DNA of 64,000 nucleotides from Chalciporus piperatus (lineage: Eukaryota > Basidiomycota > Agaricomycetes > Boletales > Boletaceae), in NCBI GenBank assembly GCA_038093975.1, contig JBBPTG010000041.1, positions 114,334-178,333 of the forward strand, read 5' to 3'. A program made the position numbers and the translations under genes. Each line of letters starts with the position of its first letter. The first letter of the stretch is position 1. The notes under the pieces are model-generated. The model did no database searches. It had not been told where the DNA came from and worked only from the letters and a program-made list of their open reading frames with translations. Below, one piece after another: positions 34,149 through 45,386 of this stretch.

Positions 34149-34836
34149 ATGTCGGTTCTCGCCCCAGACTTAGCAGCTGCCTTAACAGGCATTCTCGGAC
34201 ATCGTGACGCGTCCATACGGGATCTCGGAACACAATTGAGACTAGCGTTAGAAACTATGACGGATCAGCTTACCAACGCTCAGAGGTTAAATCAAAATCT
34301 AAACAATAATATCTTGCAGCTTGAAGTGCAAGTACAAGCCATTCAAGTGCCTGGTGCATTTCCAGCTCCCACGGTCGGACCTAGCGGACCTAAGTTATCC
34401 AAGATCGTCAAAGATCCAGGAGACTATGACGGATCCAGAGGAAAGAAGTTCGAAGAATGGTGGACAAGAGTCCGCGCATGGCTAGATGAAAACAACACCG
34501 TGTTAACCGGAATGACGGCGATCAGAGCTATCCTTAGTCGAATGACAGGAGGAGACGCCGCTACTTTCTCACGAGCCATGACACACGACATCTTGGAAAA
34601 CAGAACCACGTATACTTCCGCCGAGTTCCATAAACAAATCACCGATCAATTTCGCTCGGGTAATGAAGTGGAATATCACCGCAATCAGATCAAGAATCTG
34701 AAGCAAGGCAAGATGTCTATGGAGAAATTCCTTACCACGTTCCAAACTCATCGCCTTATGGACGATTGGAGTGACGCGAGACACATCGAACTTCTAGAAC
34801 TAAATGCAGATCCAGAGATCACACATCGGATCTTCA
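34149..34836 (+). pseudogene. Gag of GyA copy 2, interrupted
   Basis: About 229 codons aligned to residues 1-229 of the copy 1 Gag. The frame then runs into the terminal repeat of the foldback element and stops at 34862. The zinc knuckle part is absent because the element is cut again at 37950. The capsid part (EEWWTRVRAWLDENNTVLTG, QFRSGNEVEYHRNQIKNLKQ) is intact. Confidence 0.85.
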
Positions 34837-34861
34837 CATCAGCAACACTGCAAAAAGTCTG

Positions 34862-35405
34862 AAGTTACTGGAATGACTGGATCAGTTAAACCAGTACACC
34901 AGTTGCTCAGTTGCCCAGTCATCCAGTCAGCCAGTCATTTCAGTAATCTCATTGGTTCATTAGCCCAGTCACTTCAGTAGTCTCAGTAGCTCAGTAGCCC
35001 AGTGTTCCAGTCATCCAGTTATCTCAGTAGCCTAGTAGCCCAGTGTCCCAGTCATGTAGTCATCTCAGCAGCCTAGTAGCCCAGTGCCCTAGCCATCCAG
35101 CAATCCAGTTGTCTCATTACTCCAGCCATCCAGTATTCCAGTATTCCAGTAATCTAGTCACTCAGTGGTCCAGTAATCCAGTAGTCTCAGTAGTCCAGTC
35201 ATCCAGCCATTCAGTCATCCAGTCATTTCAGTAATCCAGTCACTCAGTGATCCAGTAATCTAGTCACTCCAGTCACTCCAGTCACACAAGTGACACCAGT
35301 AACCCAGTCACCAGTCACTCCCAGTCACCTCAGTAATCCAGCCACCCAGTAATCCAGTCACCCAGTCACCTCAGTAATCCAGTCACCCAGTCACCCAGTC
35401 CCTAT
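34862..35405. repeat. Left arm array of CCAGT words
   Basis: CCAGT, CAGTCA and CAGTAATC words follow each other every 5-13 bp for about 540 bp with no fixed higher period. The right arm at 36955-37880 has the reverse complement words (ACTGG, TGACTGGAT) over about 920 bp. The two arms could pair imperfectly over hundreds of bases. Confidence 0.8.
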
Positions 35406-35591
35406 TACTAGTTCACTATATCTTATGATTAATTCACACCTTATGACAGTTCAGAAAATGCGAAATATATTATGTCTAACTATTACATGTATTGTGGTAC
35501 AATAGGTACTAGTTAATGAAGTGCCATGCAGCACGAGCGGCTGTGTACGAGGTGAGTAGGTGTGTTGGTCAACAAATAAACACGAACCATT

Positions 35592-36046
35592 GAAGCCGGC
35601 AGGGCTGTTGAGCCCGCGCCGGCTTCGTTGCTTGAGCTCGAGGTGGTGAGAGGTGGTGGAGGTAGGGCAGCATGCAACACGAGCATGTATGTGAGTTAGT
35701 GGTGGTGGTAGTGAACTATGACTCACCTTCGTGAAGCCGGCAGGGCTGTTGAGCCCACGCCGGCCGCGTTTTCATCGTTTTCGTGGTGAGGGTGATGTGG
35801 TAGGTGGTAGCGGGCCAAAGAGTGCAAGCGGCTGTGGGCGAGGTGAGCGGATGACTTATCACTCACCTCGTGAAGCCGGCGGGGCTGTTGAGCCCACGCC
35901 GGCCGCGTTTTCGCGTTTTCGTCATTTTCGTGTCGGGGGTAGGGTGGTGGGTGGTGGCGGGCTGTTTGCGGGGTGAGCGGATGAGGTGGTGGGCGAGTTT
36001 TCGCTCACCTGGCGATGCCGGCGGAGCTTTTGAGCCCTCGCCGGCT
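35592..36046. repeat. Four GC-rich hairpin repeats of about 140 bp
   Basis: Hairpin cores of the form GCCGGC-GGGCTGTTGAGCCC-GCCGGC lie at about 35592, 35733, 35872 and 36014, spaced 139-142 bp. The stem can form GCCGGC/GCCGGC and GGGCT/AGCCC pairs around TGTTG. Sequences between them share GAGGTGAGCGGATGA and ACTCACCT. Confidence 0.75.
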
Positions 36047-36184
36047 GTTTTGCTGTTGTTGAGGTGTGGTGTAGTGGTGAGAGAGAGTCGAAGAGGTGGC
36101 GCGGCAAATTCAACATGGTCACGTGACTTTCTCACGCCAGATTTTTGGATTTTTGTGAAGTCCGAGCATTAGGGAAATGAGACT

Positions 36185-36890
36185 ACACTTCATTAGGATT
36201 TCCTACACTTTGACAGCTACCACACTTTTTGTACACTTTAGTACGCTTTTTTGTACACTTTGGCTACACTCAATCACTACACACTTTCCCACACTCTAGA
36301 CTACACTTTTACTACGCTTTTTTGTACACTTTAGCTACACTAATCCCAATACATTTTGCTACACTTTTTGTACACTTTAGTACGCTTTTTTGTACACTTT
36401 GGCTACACTCAATCACTACACACTTTCCCACACTCTAGACTACACTTTTACTACGCTTTTTTGTACACTTTAGCTACACTCAATCAAATACACTTTCCCA
36501 CACTTGTAACTACACTTTCACTACGCTTTTTTGTACCCTTTAGTACACTCAATCTAGTTACAATTTCCCACACTCTAGACTACACTTTTACTACGCTTTT
36601 TTGTACACTTTAGCTACACTAATCCCAATACATTTTGCTACACTTTGAGTACACTTTTACTACGCTTTTTTGTACACTTTGGCTACACTCAATCACTACA
36701 CACTTTCCCACACTCTTGACTACACTTTTACTACGCTTTTTTGTACACTTTAGCTACACTCAATCTAGCTACACTTTCCCACACTTTTACTACACTTTTA
36801 CTACACTTTTTTGTACACTTCACTACACTCAATCCTAATACCCTTTCCCACATTGTTAACTACACTTTTAGTACACATTTTTGTGGACTT
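36185..36890. repeat. Tandem repeats of about 70 bp, TACACTTT-rich
   Basis: The phrase TACGCTTTTTTGTACACTTT recurs at about 36243, 36312, 36382, 36456, 36521, 36594, 36661 and 36734 (spacing 65-74 bp), with CTACACTCAATC and CCCACACT phrases between. Period and order vary slightly. Confidence 0.8.
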
Positions 36891-37950
36891 TAGCTATAAT
36901 CCATCCTATGAATGATTATAAAATGTCACTAATTAGAATGACTCTATTAGATGACTGAGTAGTACTGGAGTGATTGGGTGAGCTGAGGGCTGGGTAACTG
37001 GATAACTGGTATGACTGGTGTGACTGAAGTGATTGGTTTACTGGACCACAGGGTGACTGAATTACTGGAGTGACTGGATTACTGAGGTGACTGGATTACT
37101 GGAGTGACTTGTGTGACTTGTGTGACTTGTGTGACTGGAGTGACTGGATTACTGGACCACTGAGTGACTAGATTACTGGAATACTGTAATACTGGATGGC
37201 TGGAGTAATGAGACAACTGGATTGCTGGATGATTAGGGCACTGGGCTACTAGGCTGCTGAGATGACTAGATGACTGGGAAACTGAGCTACTAGGCTACTG
37301 AGATAACTGGATGACTGGAACACTGGGCTACTGAGCTACTGAGACTACTGAAGTGACTGCATGATTGGATGACTGGGCTGCTGGGTTACTGGAACTACTG
37401 GATGACTGGATGACTGGGTTACTGGGTTACTGGAACTACTGGATGACTGAATGACTGAATGACTGGGCTACTGAGATTACTGAAGTAACTGGATGACTTG
37501 ATGACTGGGCTGCTTGGTTACTGGAACTACTGGATAACTGGAACACTTGGCCACTGGACTAATGAGACCACTGAAATGACTGGATGACTGGATGACTGAG
37601 CTACTGGGACTACTGAAATGACTGGATGACTGGATGACTGGGCTGCTGGATGACTGAGACTACTGAGACTACTGGATGACTGAATGACTGAGCTACTGAA
37701 GCTACTGAATTGACTGGATGACTGGGCCACTAGGCCACTGGGTTACTAAGACTACTGAAACTACTTGATGACTGGGTGACTAGGTTACTGAAACTACTGA
37801 AACTACTGAAATTACTGGTTACTGGGCCACTGGACTACTGATTCAACTGATCCAGTCATTCCAGTAACTTCAGACTTTTTGCAGTCTTGCTGATGCATGG
37901 ATAAGGGACGGTTCAACAAATATGACACATACGTCGAAGAACTACGTCTC

Positions 37951-38483
37951 TGTTACGAACGCTCAGTTCTTTATCCTAGTCTTTCCTAGACTTCACTACG
38001 CTTACTACGTTTCTCTTTCACTTTTGGACTTAGTCGTTTCACTTTCTCTTTTGTTATCTTATCTTATCGCATCACGTGACTTACTTACATAAGCTAGGTC
38101 TAGACCTTCGCTTACTAACTGATGACTCACCGCTCACTCGTCAGCATCAGTCAGCATTACTCATCATATGACTCACGCTTACTCATTCCGCAGTAGAGCT
38201 AGTTACGCCATTGGCTAGTAGTCAGTATGAGTCATACCCAGTCACCTACGATAAGGTTTAGCCACAACATGTACAAACATTGACAATAGTATATAAACCC
38301 GGGTCGACAAGCACTGGACTCCCCAGTCTTGTTCTCCTGGAGTTTCCTCTTCTTGAACTTCATGGGCCAAGCGCTCCTGCTTGCCTAGTCTGATCCTCAG
38401 CTCTAGTTACTGAGTTGATGTGGTTTCGCTAGGGCATGTTGTCTGATGATAGCGCTAGCTCTTGATTGAGTTGAGTCGTTTCA
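37951..38483 (+). repeat. Chimeric LTR of LARD copy 1
   Basis: The first 80 bp (TGTTACGAACGCTCAGTTCT...) resemble LTR-B, the middle from about 38032 to 38348 resembles the GyA LTR (including GATGACTCACCGCTCACTCG), and the last 135 bp (CTTCTTGAACTTCATGGGCC...) are LTR-B again. The partner 3' LTR at 42008 is LTR-B throughout. The pattern indicates recombination or template switching between families. Confidence 0.8.
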
Positions 38484-38499
38484 TTAGAACAAGACTTCT

Positions 38500-40330
38500 T
38501 AATAATCCTCTCTGCCTCAGTGTCTCGTCACTGCCGCACTCGTTGTACGCCATCTGCACCGTCGTCGCAAGTGGGTGCCTGCGCTGCTTGTTCGCGCCTC
38601 GCCATCGTTGCTGCTAGTCAGCTCACCATCGTATGCCACTTCACCGTCGTCGCAAGTGGGTACCAGCACAATCGAGAAACGTGCTTCGTCGTCGCTGAAG
38701 ATAACTAGGTCAGCAAAACATATCGTCGTCCGCGTTGAGTCTGCCAGTCAGCTCACCATCGTCCTCATCGCTGAAGATAACTCGGTCAGCAAATCTGACG
38801 TCATCGTCGTCATCGTCGTGGAGCTTGCAAGTCAGCTCATCATTGTCAACATCGTCGAGCCTGCCAGTCAGCTCGTCGCCATCGTTCGCGTACATGCTCA
38901 TCGAGATCGAGCTTATCGTTGCTGCTATCGCAACAGTACGTCGTCACTGTCTTACAACCCAGCAGAGTGCTTACCTCTGTCGTCTATTGCGCTGTCGTCG
39001 CGCTCACCATCCTTGTCACCGTCGAGGCTGCTAGCCAGCTCATATCGTCATCACTGTTGCTGCGTCCGCAACATGTCGTCATCGTCGCCACATACTCAGA
39101 CCTACCTAGCTTTGGTCGTGAGCTAAAGAGTCACTACCGAGTGTTGATGACTGCGTCATGACACTTGGATAAACGATCACACTCCCCGGACTCTAGGGCT
39201 AAAGAGTTGGTCGTTTGACCATTGGCGTACGTGACACGCTCGGAGAAAGCAACTCTGTTCCCACTGCTGCACATACGGCTGTCCACCGTTCTAAACGGGA
39301 TAATGTTGCTGTTCCCCATAGTGCACAAGGGGCTCTTTGATCATTGGAGATCACTTGGGTATTACCAATAGCCTTTGCGTGTACACATGATCCAGGTTCG
39401 CGTGATCACCTGTTGACGTCACGAATTCGCCTTCTGGCTTTTCACTTCTCATGGGTCAGCATTTAGTGCCCAGTTTCTGTTACCCATTCGTCGTCGTCGT
39501 CACCCCACATCCCTATCCGCGAACATCGTCGTCGCTGTCTTGCGACTCTGCTAGAGTGTCTACCTCTACCGTGTACATCGTCGCCGTTGCTCTGCAACTA
39601 TTCCCTGGCAACTAGAGTGTCTACCTCTGTTGCGCATTCTGTCGCCGTCATCCGCGAAGCCTGAAAGATAGCTTCACGATCTGTTGAACCTCACTTGGTC
39701 TTCTATACCGGTTTGGACAATCAACGCACAGTACTCTAGCAGTACTTAGAAGATCAATACTCTGAGTTATTGCAACTCACGTGCAAGAGCCGCCGCCGCT
39801 CGCCTTCGTCTCCCTCGACATCTACAAGCTTGAAAGATAGCTTTACGACTTTATCGTTATCGTCTAGTCGTCTCGTCACCAGTACGCCACTCAACTGTCG
39901 ATCGCAAGTGGGTACCTGCGCTGTCTTCGCGCCTTGTCATCGCTGACAGTAGGTATCTACTTGTCGAGCAAATCCCGCCGCCTATGAGCGTGCCGCGTCC
40001 TCTGTCCTTCCATCGAGTGGAACTGGATACTTGATTTTCCGCTTACCGCGTTCACGACACTTCAACTGCTTTCGTTGAGTTAACAACTGTCGAACATGAT
40101 GTCGAACATCATTGCAGTCCGCGTCGCGTTTTTACCCCTTCCATCGAGTGGAACGGAACTGTATGCTTATCAGTCAAGACATCGTCCTTCACGGACATCA
40201 CTGAAAGCTTGAAACTCGCTCGTATGCTGTCACCGCATATTCCCTTATCTCTATCGTCGTCAGCAAGCTTGAAAGACAGCTTTACGACTTTATCATTGTT
40301 GTCACCGACACATCGCGTCGAGAACGCTGT
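38500..40330. repeat. GTC-rich low-complexity interior of LARD copy 1
   Basis: Long runs of GTCGTC/ATCGTC with repeated phrases such as CTGCCAGTCAGCTCACCATC and CGCTGAAGATAACT. Open frames here read as poly-Ser or Ser-Leu and are not credible genes. The inverse is in LARD copy 2 at about 52620-54400. Confidence 0.65.
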
Positions 40331-40364
40331 CACTAGTGGCTATTCTACTAGGGTGTTATTCCTG

Positions 40365-40860
40365 AACGTGTCTGGAATCCAAAACTCTTGCCGCCCGCTG
40401 TCTGGAATCCAAATTCGTCGAGCTGTTTTCGCTCGTTACGTTTGCGCACACCGCTGCCACATGCATGAAATCCGAGTAGTCTGGAATCCAAATCGACAGA
40501 GCTGTTTCCGCTCATTGCTACTTGAATAGCATTGTCTGGGATCCAAACCTATTGAGCTGCTTTCGCTCATCGCTATCAACCCTCACTGCTGTCTCAAGCA
40601 CTCGAAGTATGGAATCGAATTCCATTGAGCTGTTGTCGCTCATCGCTCGAACAATCCCAAACCACTCGTCGTTTCGGTTATCTGTGAAGAAACCTACAGA
40701 AACCGTGAAATTTTTTTTACCAGGGGGATTGTCAAGATCACATGAAACTCCTACTTCCATCGAGTATCGAGAAGGCCGACCGGGCCAAAGAACCATAGGG
40801 TTCCTCTGTGAGTTCACCGTAGGGTCTGGTTCTCCGTAGGGTTTGTCTGGAATCCAAACC
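40365..40860. repeat. TCTGGAATCCAAA repeats in LARD copy 1
   Basis: The phrase GTCTGGAATCCAAA, usually followed by GAGCTGTTTCCGCTCATTGC, recurs at least five times at 35-110 bp spacing, with decay. The reverse complement set is at about 52085-52600 in copy 2. Confidence 0.65.
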
Positions 40861-41729
40861 AAAGAGAGGAGGTAGTGGAATGGTAGTGACACGATGAAGT
40901 GTTGCGGGAATGCACACGAAGATGTGTTACCAATGAACACCAATGGAACGAGAGTGACACAAGGAACACGGAGTGTTATGGCAATGACACAAGTGTTACG
41001 ACAAGTGTTACGACAAGTGACACACTATGAACACGCTAGTGTGAAGAGTACAAGAGAGTACCAAGGGTACGAACAATAATGGTGTTAACCATAATCATTT
41101 TCTTCGCTCAAAATCTCTTTCTCTCGCCCAAATTCCAAGCTGCAGTCGCTTGAAGAACCCAAATCTCTACCGAGAACGCGCATTTCTGAGGATTTCACAA
41201 TCTTCACGCTCATCACCACTCGCTTTAGCACTCACTGCTGCAATTCTCATTGACACACTCGAGAAACGTGTTGATACAATCCAAGGAAACCTTTCTTACA
41301 AGGTTAGAACCTTACACAATCGCAAATCTGATTGGTCGGAACGCTCTACGCTTGAAGCTTCCATATCCCATGACGAACACAAGGTGAATTACATCGTTGA
41401 TTCATGCTTACAAGGTCAAAACCTGAAATGCCTTGCGCATTGAAAGCTATGCGAAATCTGATCGCACGTGAAAATCAAGGTCTATTCTTGACATTGAACT
41501 GGATGCAATTAGAATTTCCCACGCTACACATCCGTTCACCCTGCGCTTACACAGCATGACTCAGAATTCTATTCGAGTCACAATTGCAACTGCATGACAG
41601 TCGATCGAGTCAGACTGACGATGAAAACATCAATTGATTGGAAACCGTGCCGAGAACCGAAAAGGTATAAAGAGTGATGTTTTACGCTCTTGCTCTCCAT
41701 TCACATCCATCATTGAAACAATCATCACA

Positions 41730-41996
41730 ATGAACTCACATGCCTTCGCCGCTGTCGTTCGCAATGTCGTCGCTCGCAACTATCGCAATGCTCGCACTCG
41801 CAGATACGTTGTCATCATCACATGCTGTTTCGCATTTCAACTATCCCAATTCCGGATTCTGAGAATCCTACCACCCATCCCCATCATCATGATTCTCGAT
41901 ATCATCATCATCATCGCCGTTCATTGCACAATGTTCGTGCTGCTTCACAGGTTGATATCTTTGCAAGGTCTTGATCGTCTGGAATACGATCCATAG
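41730..41996 (+). CDS. Shortened membrane ORF of LARD copy 1
   Basis: 88 codons at the same place as the GyA membrane ORF, between the chromodomain remnant and the purine tract. After a basic start (VARNYRNARTRRY) it has two hydrophobic stretches (VVIITCCFAFQL and IPIIMILDIIIIIAVHCTMF). It ends just before the tract that precedes the LTR. It lacks the Trp-rich tail. The same ORF with identical length is in LARD copy 2 (51223-50957, minus). Whether it is expressed is unknown. Confidence 0.4.
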   Translation: MNSHAFAAVVRNVVARNYRNARTRRYVVIITCCFAFQLSQFRILRILPPIPIIMILDIIIIIAVHCTMFVLLHRLISLQGLDRLEYDP

Positions 41997-42007
41997 AGAG
42001 GAGGTAG

Positions 42008-42602
42008 TGTTACGAACGCTCAGTTCCTTATCCTAGTCTTTCCTACACTCACTACGTTTCTCTTTCACTTTTGGACTTAGTCGCTTTCTCTCCCTTTTCT
42101 GTTATCTTATCTTATCAAGATCACATCACGTGACCTGCTGACATCAGCTAGGTCTAGCCTTTCGCTTACGTAACGTGGCTGTGCGTGGCTGTGCATCTTC
42201 CCCACTGTCCATGACTCAGACTCTTATTGACTCATTATGACTCACCGTGACTCATACTGACTCACGCTGACTCATCTCGCTTCCTAGTCATATACGCTAT
42301 TAGCTGTTACTCGCCATGACTCATATCTAGTCATACCTAGTCATATAGTTAAGGTTTACTAGTCATATAGTTAAGGTTTAGCCACAACATGTACAAACAC
42401 TGTCAATAGTATATAAACCCGAGTTGACAAGCACTGGCTCTCCAGTCTTGTTCTCCTGGAGTTTCCTCTTCTTGAACTTCATGGGCCAAGCGCTCCTGCT
42501 TGCCTAGTCTGATCCTCAGCTCTAGTCACTGAGTTGATGTGGTTTCGCTAGGGCATGTTGTCTGATGATAGCGCTAGCTCTTGATTGAGTTGAGTCGTTT
42601 CA
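42008..42602 (+). repeat. 3' LTR (LTR-B) of LARD copy 1
   Basis: 595 bp, TGTTACGAACG...GTCGTTTCA, with a TGACTCA cluster at about 42210-42275 and a short duplication of CTAGTCATATAGTTAAGGTTT near 42340-42380. It cuts the FunK1 kinase gene at 42603. Confidence 0.9.
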
Positions 42603-44088
42603 GGGTCGTTGTGGAGGAGATCTCTTGACAGCAAGTTAAAATGGCCTACCGCAAACCGTCAGCCCTGTAGTAGCGCGGCAAGCCAGCAGGAAGCTCACCT
42701 GCCACAGCGCACATCATGCCATTGATCATTTCCCGTCGACAGGAAAACCAATTCAGACTTACACCCACTGTCTCTGTCACAGTCCGGTAGTGTGTGCGGT
42801 GTTCAAGAGCCTCGGTCGAAGGGAAATTCTTGAACCTTTCAACGACAGTGGAAACAGAATCCTCCTGCATTGGCCCGTTGTAGTTGACCCGGACAGCCTC
42901 AGCAAAGAGCACGATCGGGTTACCGCGGAGATAGAGTTTGCCCCATTTTGAGGTAGCATCAGTAGCAAGGTTATCCTTCCAGATCTCCAATTTATCTGCG
43001 GCGCCAAAAATTTCTTCTTCCTCCTTCGTCCTCGCTTTGGCTTGATTCGCTCGTTCCAGGTAAAGTTCTTGCGACTTGATATCGGTGGGCCCCTTGGGAT
43101 AGAGGAAAGTCTCTTTGAGGGCGAAGAAGCGCTTGGAGTTATCTTGGTCATAGCCAACGGCGACCTTGCTTCCCTTGCCTGCCAAGCCTATACTCCTGTA
43201 GTACATTGCCGACGAGAGGATCAAGTGGAGGGGTTCGGCTGACTTTGGCAACTGCAGGCTGAGCCTATAGCGATGGATGGATGTCTTGGGGTTGTCCTTC
43301 GATTGCTCTTTATGAAGCAAGAAGGCAGGGTCAAAGCCAAGATGAGCGCTGCGCCCAGTACTGAGGGCTAGAATCGTTTGGATGAAAGTCGTGGGATCTT
43401 CGTGGATGTTGAGAAACGCGGAGTAGAAGGGATTATCCCGGTAGTGGAGCGCAAGTCTGAGGTTCCCATCGCAGAGCATCCCTCCAAGGAAAAAGAGCGA
43501 TTGATCTGAGAGTTGGTGATAAGGCCAGCAGCCTGTTGGAGTTGGCTTGTGGCCGTCTGAATATTGAATTCTGAGCCGGAGCTCTTGATTTCAATGTAGG
43601 TGAGGACGGTGCTCATGTAGTAAGGGGGTTCTTGCCCATGTGGCACCAGGATGACATCTGGTCTGCGTGTGCCCTCAATGAGGTGTGCTTCGTGCGAAAG
43701 CCACTTATAATTCTCCAGCGGAAAGTGGGATGGCTCACGAACCATCGCAGCTTCAGTCAACTGAGCCATTGACCGTTAACAAAGATCAGAATAGTGGATT
43801 AGGAGGTGGCCTTACCGCGTTGAACAGCGACGCCCAGCGTGCTTCTGAGTTGCTGCCTTTGACTTTGTCAATTTGCCATTTCTTCTTCTCCGAGTCGTAG
43901 AAACCCCGCCCCTCCAAATACTGCAGGATGCCCTCAATAACGGGTAGCTCAACTCTAAAAGACGGAGCAGTGGGAAAGAAATGATTGATTGGCAGGAGGG
44001 TTGGAGACATATGTGATTTCTTAGGTTTCGTAAGGTCGTCCAATACTGAGTGCTGGAAGCCGCAGACACCGCCGTCGAAGGGAGGCAT
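42603..44088 (-). pseudogene. FunK1-type fungal protein kinase, truncated
   Basis: FunK1 kinases are a large basidiomycete-specific kinase family of unknown role. Minus strand: exon 44088-43816 (FRVELPVIEGILQYLEGRGF), a 55-nt intron, then 43760 down to 42699 (VLTYIEIKSSGSEFNIQTA, then FLNIHEDPTTFIQTILAL, SAHLGFDPAFLL, the Lys-bearing FALKETFLYP and EHRTHYRTVTETVGVSLNWF). A 53-nt intron (42698-42646) leads to 42645-42603 (HFNLLSRDLLHND). Reading ends there, in the catalytic loop, where HRD reads HND, because the LARD LTR begins. About one base is missing near 43490-43500, which shifts the frame. The rest of the kinase domain is absent. The start at 44088 is a guess; earlier exons may exist. 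Confidence 0.72.
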
Positions 44089-44099
44089 AAATGATCCAA

Positions 44100-45201
44100 G
44101 CTATGTAGAATTTATACATCAGCAAGATTTATGAAATTAGTTCGGCTGACGCTACTTGCATTGAATGTTGAGCGGGGGAATATGTCATTTTCCGAAGTGG
44201 CGGGTGGAGACTTCGAGTTGGAGTCGGCGGGTAACAGCGCTGACGCGGCCATGAAGGGTTCAAATTTTCCCACCCTTCAAGCTGAAACCGCAAGATGAAA
44301 CTCAAATGTTTGTCAAAGTCTGTAAGCGAGACTCACAAAGCAGAGGAGCGTTTGAACAATGGGGGAAAGGAAGAGGATGGTCGCAAGGCGTAGCCGGTGT
44401 GGGTCAAGTTCCTGCGGCTGCAAACGCCCTGCTGTGAACGCCATGCAGCCCAGGCGCAGCCTAACCCAAAACAAGGTAAGATCAATGGTGATGAATAGGT
44501 TATAGTAGTATTGTACTTACCGGGCATAGTGACCGCTAGGGCTGGGAGAAACTTGAAGGACTTCATTCATTTCATGCTCTCTTCCCACACACGCGCAACG
44601 CGCAGGCCGCCTCGAGGATGGCATGGACAGCCCGTCACATGTCACACCACCGTTGACAAGTACCCAAACTGAGTACTGATCGATGACAGCTCTACCTCCC
44701 GCCAACCAACAGGCACATCTCGTTGTGACGTATACGACGCGGAAATCTATCCCTCCGTTTAGATAGCGAAGCTCTCTGGCCGAGCTTGCTCCCAACCTCT
44801 CTCGACCTCGCCCCAAGGACTTGCAGGAAATGGGGCTACTGCTACGGTTTGTTCGAACCTCAGGTGGATTGCCAAATATGGGCTAGGCGAATATTCGCCC
44901 AGCCCATATTAGGAAGGAGCTGGAAAAGACCAGAAAGGAACGAGTTCAAGTTGCTGTAAAGGTTAAGCGGAGCAAACAGTTGAAGTTGTTTGGCTATCGC
45001 TTACTATCGCAGTTTGTTTCGCTTATTCCCGTTGCGCCTGTTGACTCTTTCTTGACAGGTTTCGGATCCTATGCAGGCCAGCGCTGGCAGCTTGTCTACG
45101 GCTGAGATAAGCCTCATATTGGAGGGCTTACGGGCTCTGCCCCCATCTGAGCCCTCATTGCGGCTCCAAGCCCGCTTTCAGGAGTGGGCGACCGTTACAG
45201 G
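44100..45201. other. Intergenic stretch with a strong palindrome and a cut ORF
   Basis: No gene is supported over most of this stretch. A 36-bp inverted repeat lies at 44875-44910 (AATATGGGCT...AGCCCATATT around GGCGAATATTCGCC). From 45071 an ATG opens MQASAGSLSTAEISLILEGL and remains open until the copia LTR at 45202, so a gene may have been interrupted there; I cannot identify it. Confidence 0.4.
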
Positions 45202-45386
45202 TGTTGAACGTAGCGTACATTCTTAGTATAGAAGGTAGTTACCACGCTTGTTCTATATCACATTCGGACTCAGTCGATCTGAGTTCCAATACAACTTGAC
45301 TTGTAACAACAACGTTCGACGTTACTCACCAACCTCACCGCTAGGTAAGTCACCAGATGTAGTTCCTCACTGGAACCCTCTCAACA
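45202..45386 (+). repeat. 5' LTR of copia element 1
   Basis: 185 bp. It differs from the LTRs at 55435 and 59013 by a cluster of changes in its last 70 bp, for example GTTACTCACCAACC for GTTATCCAACAACC, and one extra base in AAGTCACC. Confidence 0.9.

Larger units (their letters stand above)
34837..37895. mobile_element. Foldback-type DNA element of about 3.06 kb
   Basis: Inserted in GyA gag. It begins CATCAGCAACACTGCAAAAA and ends with the inverse, TTTTTGCAGTCTTGCTGATG; the terminal inverted repeat runs about 50 bp with one mismatch. CA flanks both ends (34835-34836, 37896-37897); comparison with GyA copy 1 shows that removal of the element and one CA restores the gag frame. Inside the termini, the left arm (about 34862-35405) is an array of CCAGT words and the right arm (about 36955-37880) an array of ACTGG words, so the arms are inverted word arrays. 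The middle holds a set of 140-bp GC-rich repeats and a set of 70-bp TACACTTT repeats. No transposase frame is present, so it is non-autonomous. Confidence 0.82.
32231..37950 (+). mobile_element. GyA copy 2, 5' part, split by a foldback element and cut by an LTR
   Basis: 5' LTR 32231-32706, self-priming site at 32709-32718, the extra ORF and gag closely follow copy 1. Gag is interrupted at 34837-37895 by the foldback element and resumes at 37898 (ATGGATAAGGGACGG, matching LMEKGRLDKYDTYVEELRL of copy 1). It stops at 37950, where an LTR of the LARD family begins. No pol of this copy is in the window. Confidence 0.88.
37951..42602 (+). mobile_element. Non-autonomous LTR element (LARD-like), copy 1
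   Basis: LTRs at 37951-38483 and 42008-42602 flank 3.5 kb that encode no gag or pol. The interior keeps the self-priming site (38486-38495), a decayed version of the GyA extra-ORF start (about 39960-40030, around CCTTCCATCGAGTGGAAC), a decayed chromodomain (about 41370-41480, NYIVDSCLQGQNLKCLAH), a shortened membrane ORF and the purine tract. It is therefore a deleted and filled derivative of a GyA-like element. Flanks are GTCTC and GGGTC, not a duplication. It is nearly identical to the inverted copy at 50321-55038. Confidence 0.8.

Noticed and set aside
36229..36838. Phe/Leu/Thr-rich frames in the TACACTTT array
   Set aside because: They are translated tandem repeats, not genes.
38575..39126. 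Ser-rich 183-codon frame in the LARD
   Set aside because: Translation of GTC/ATC repeats; other frames give similar repetitive peptides.
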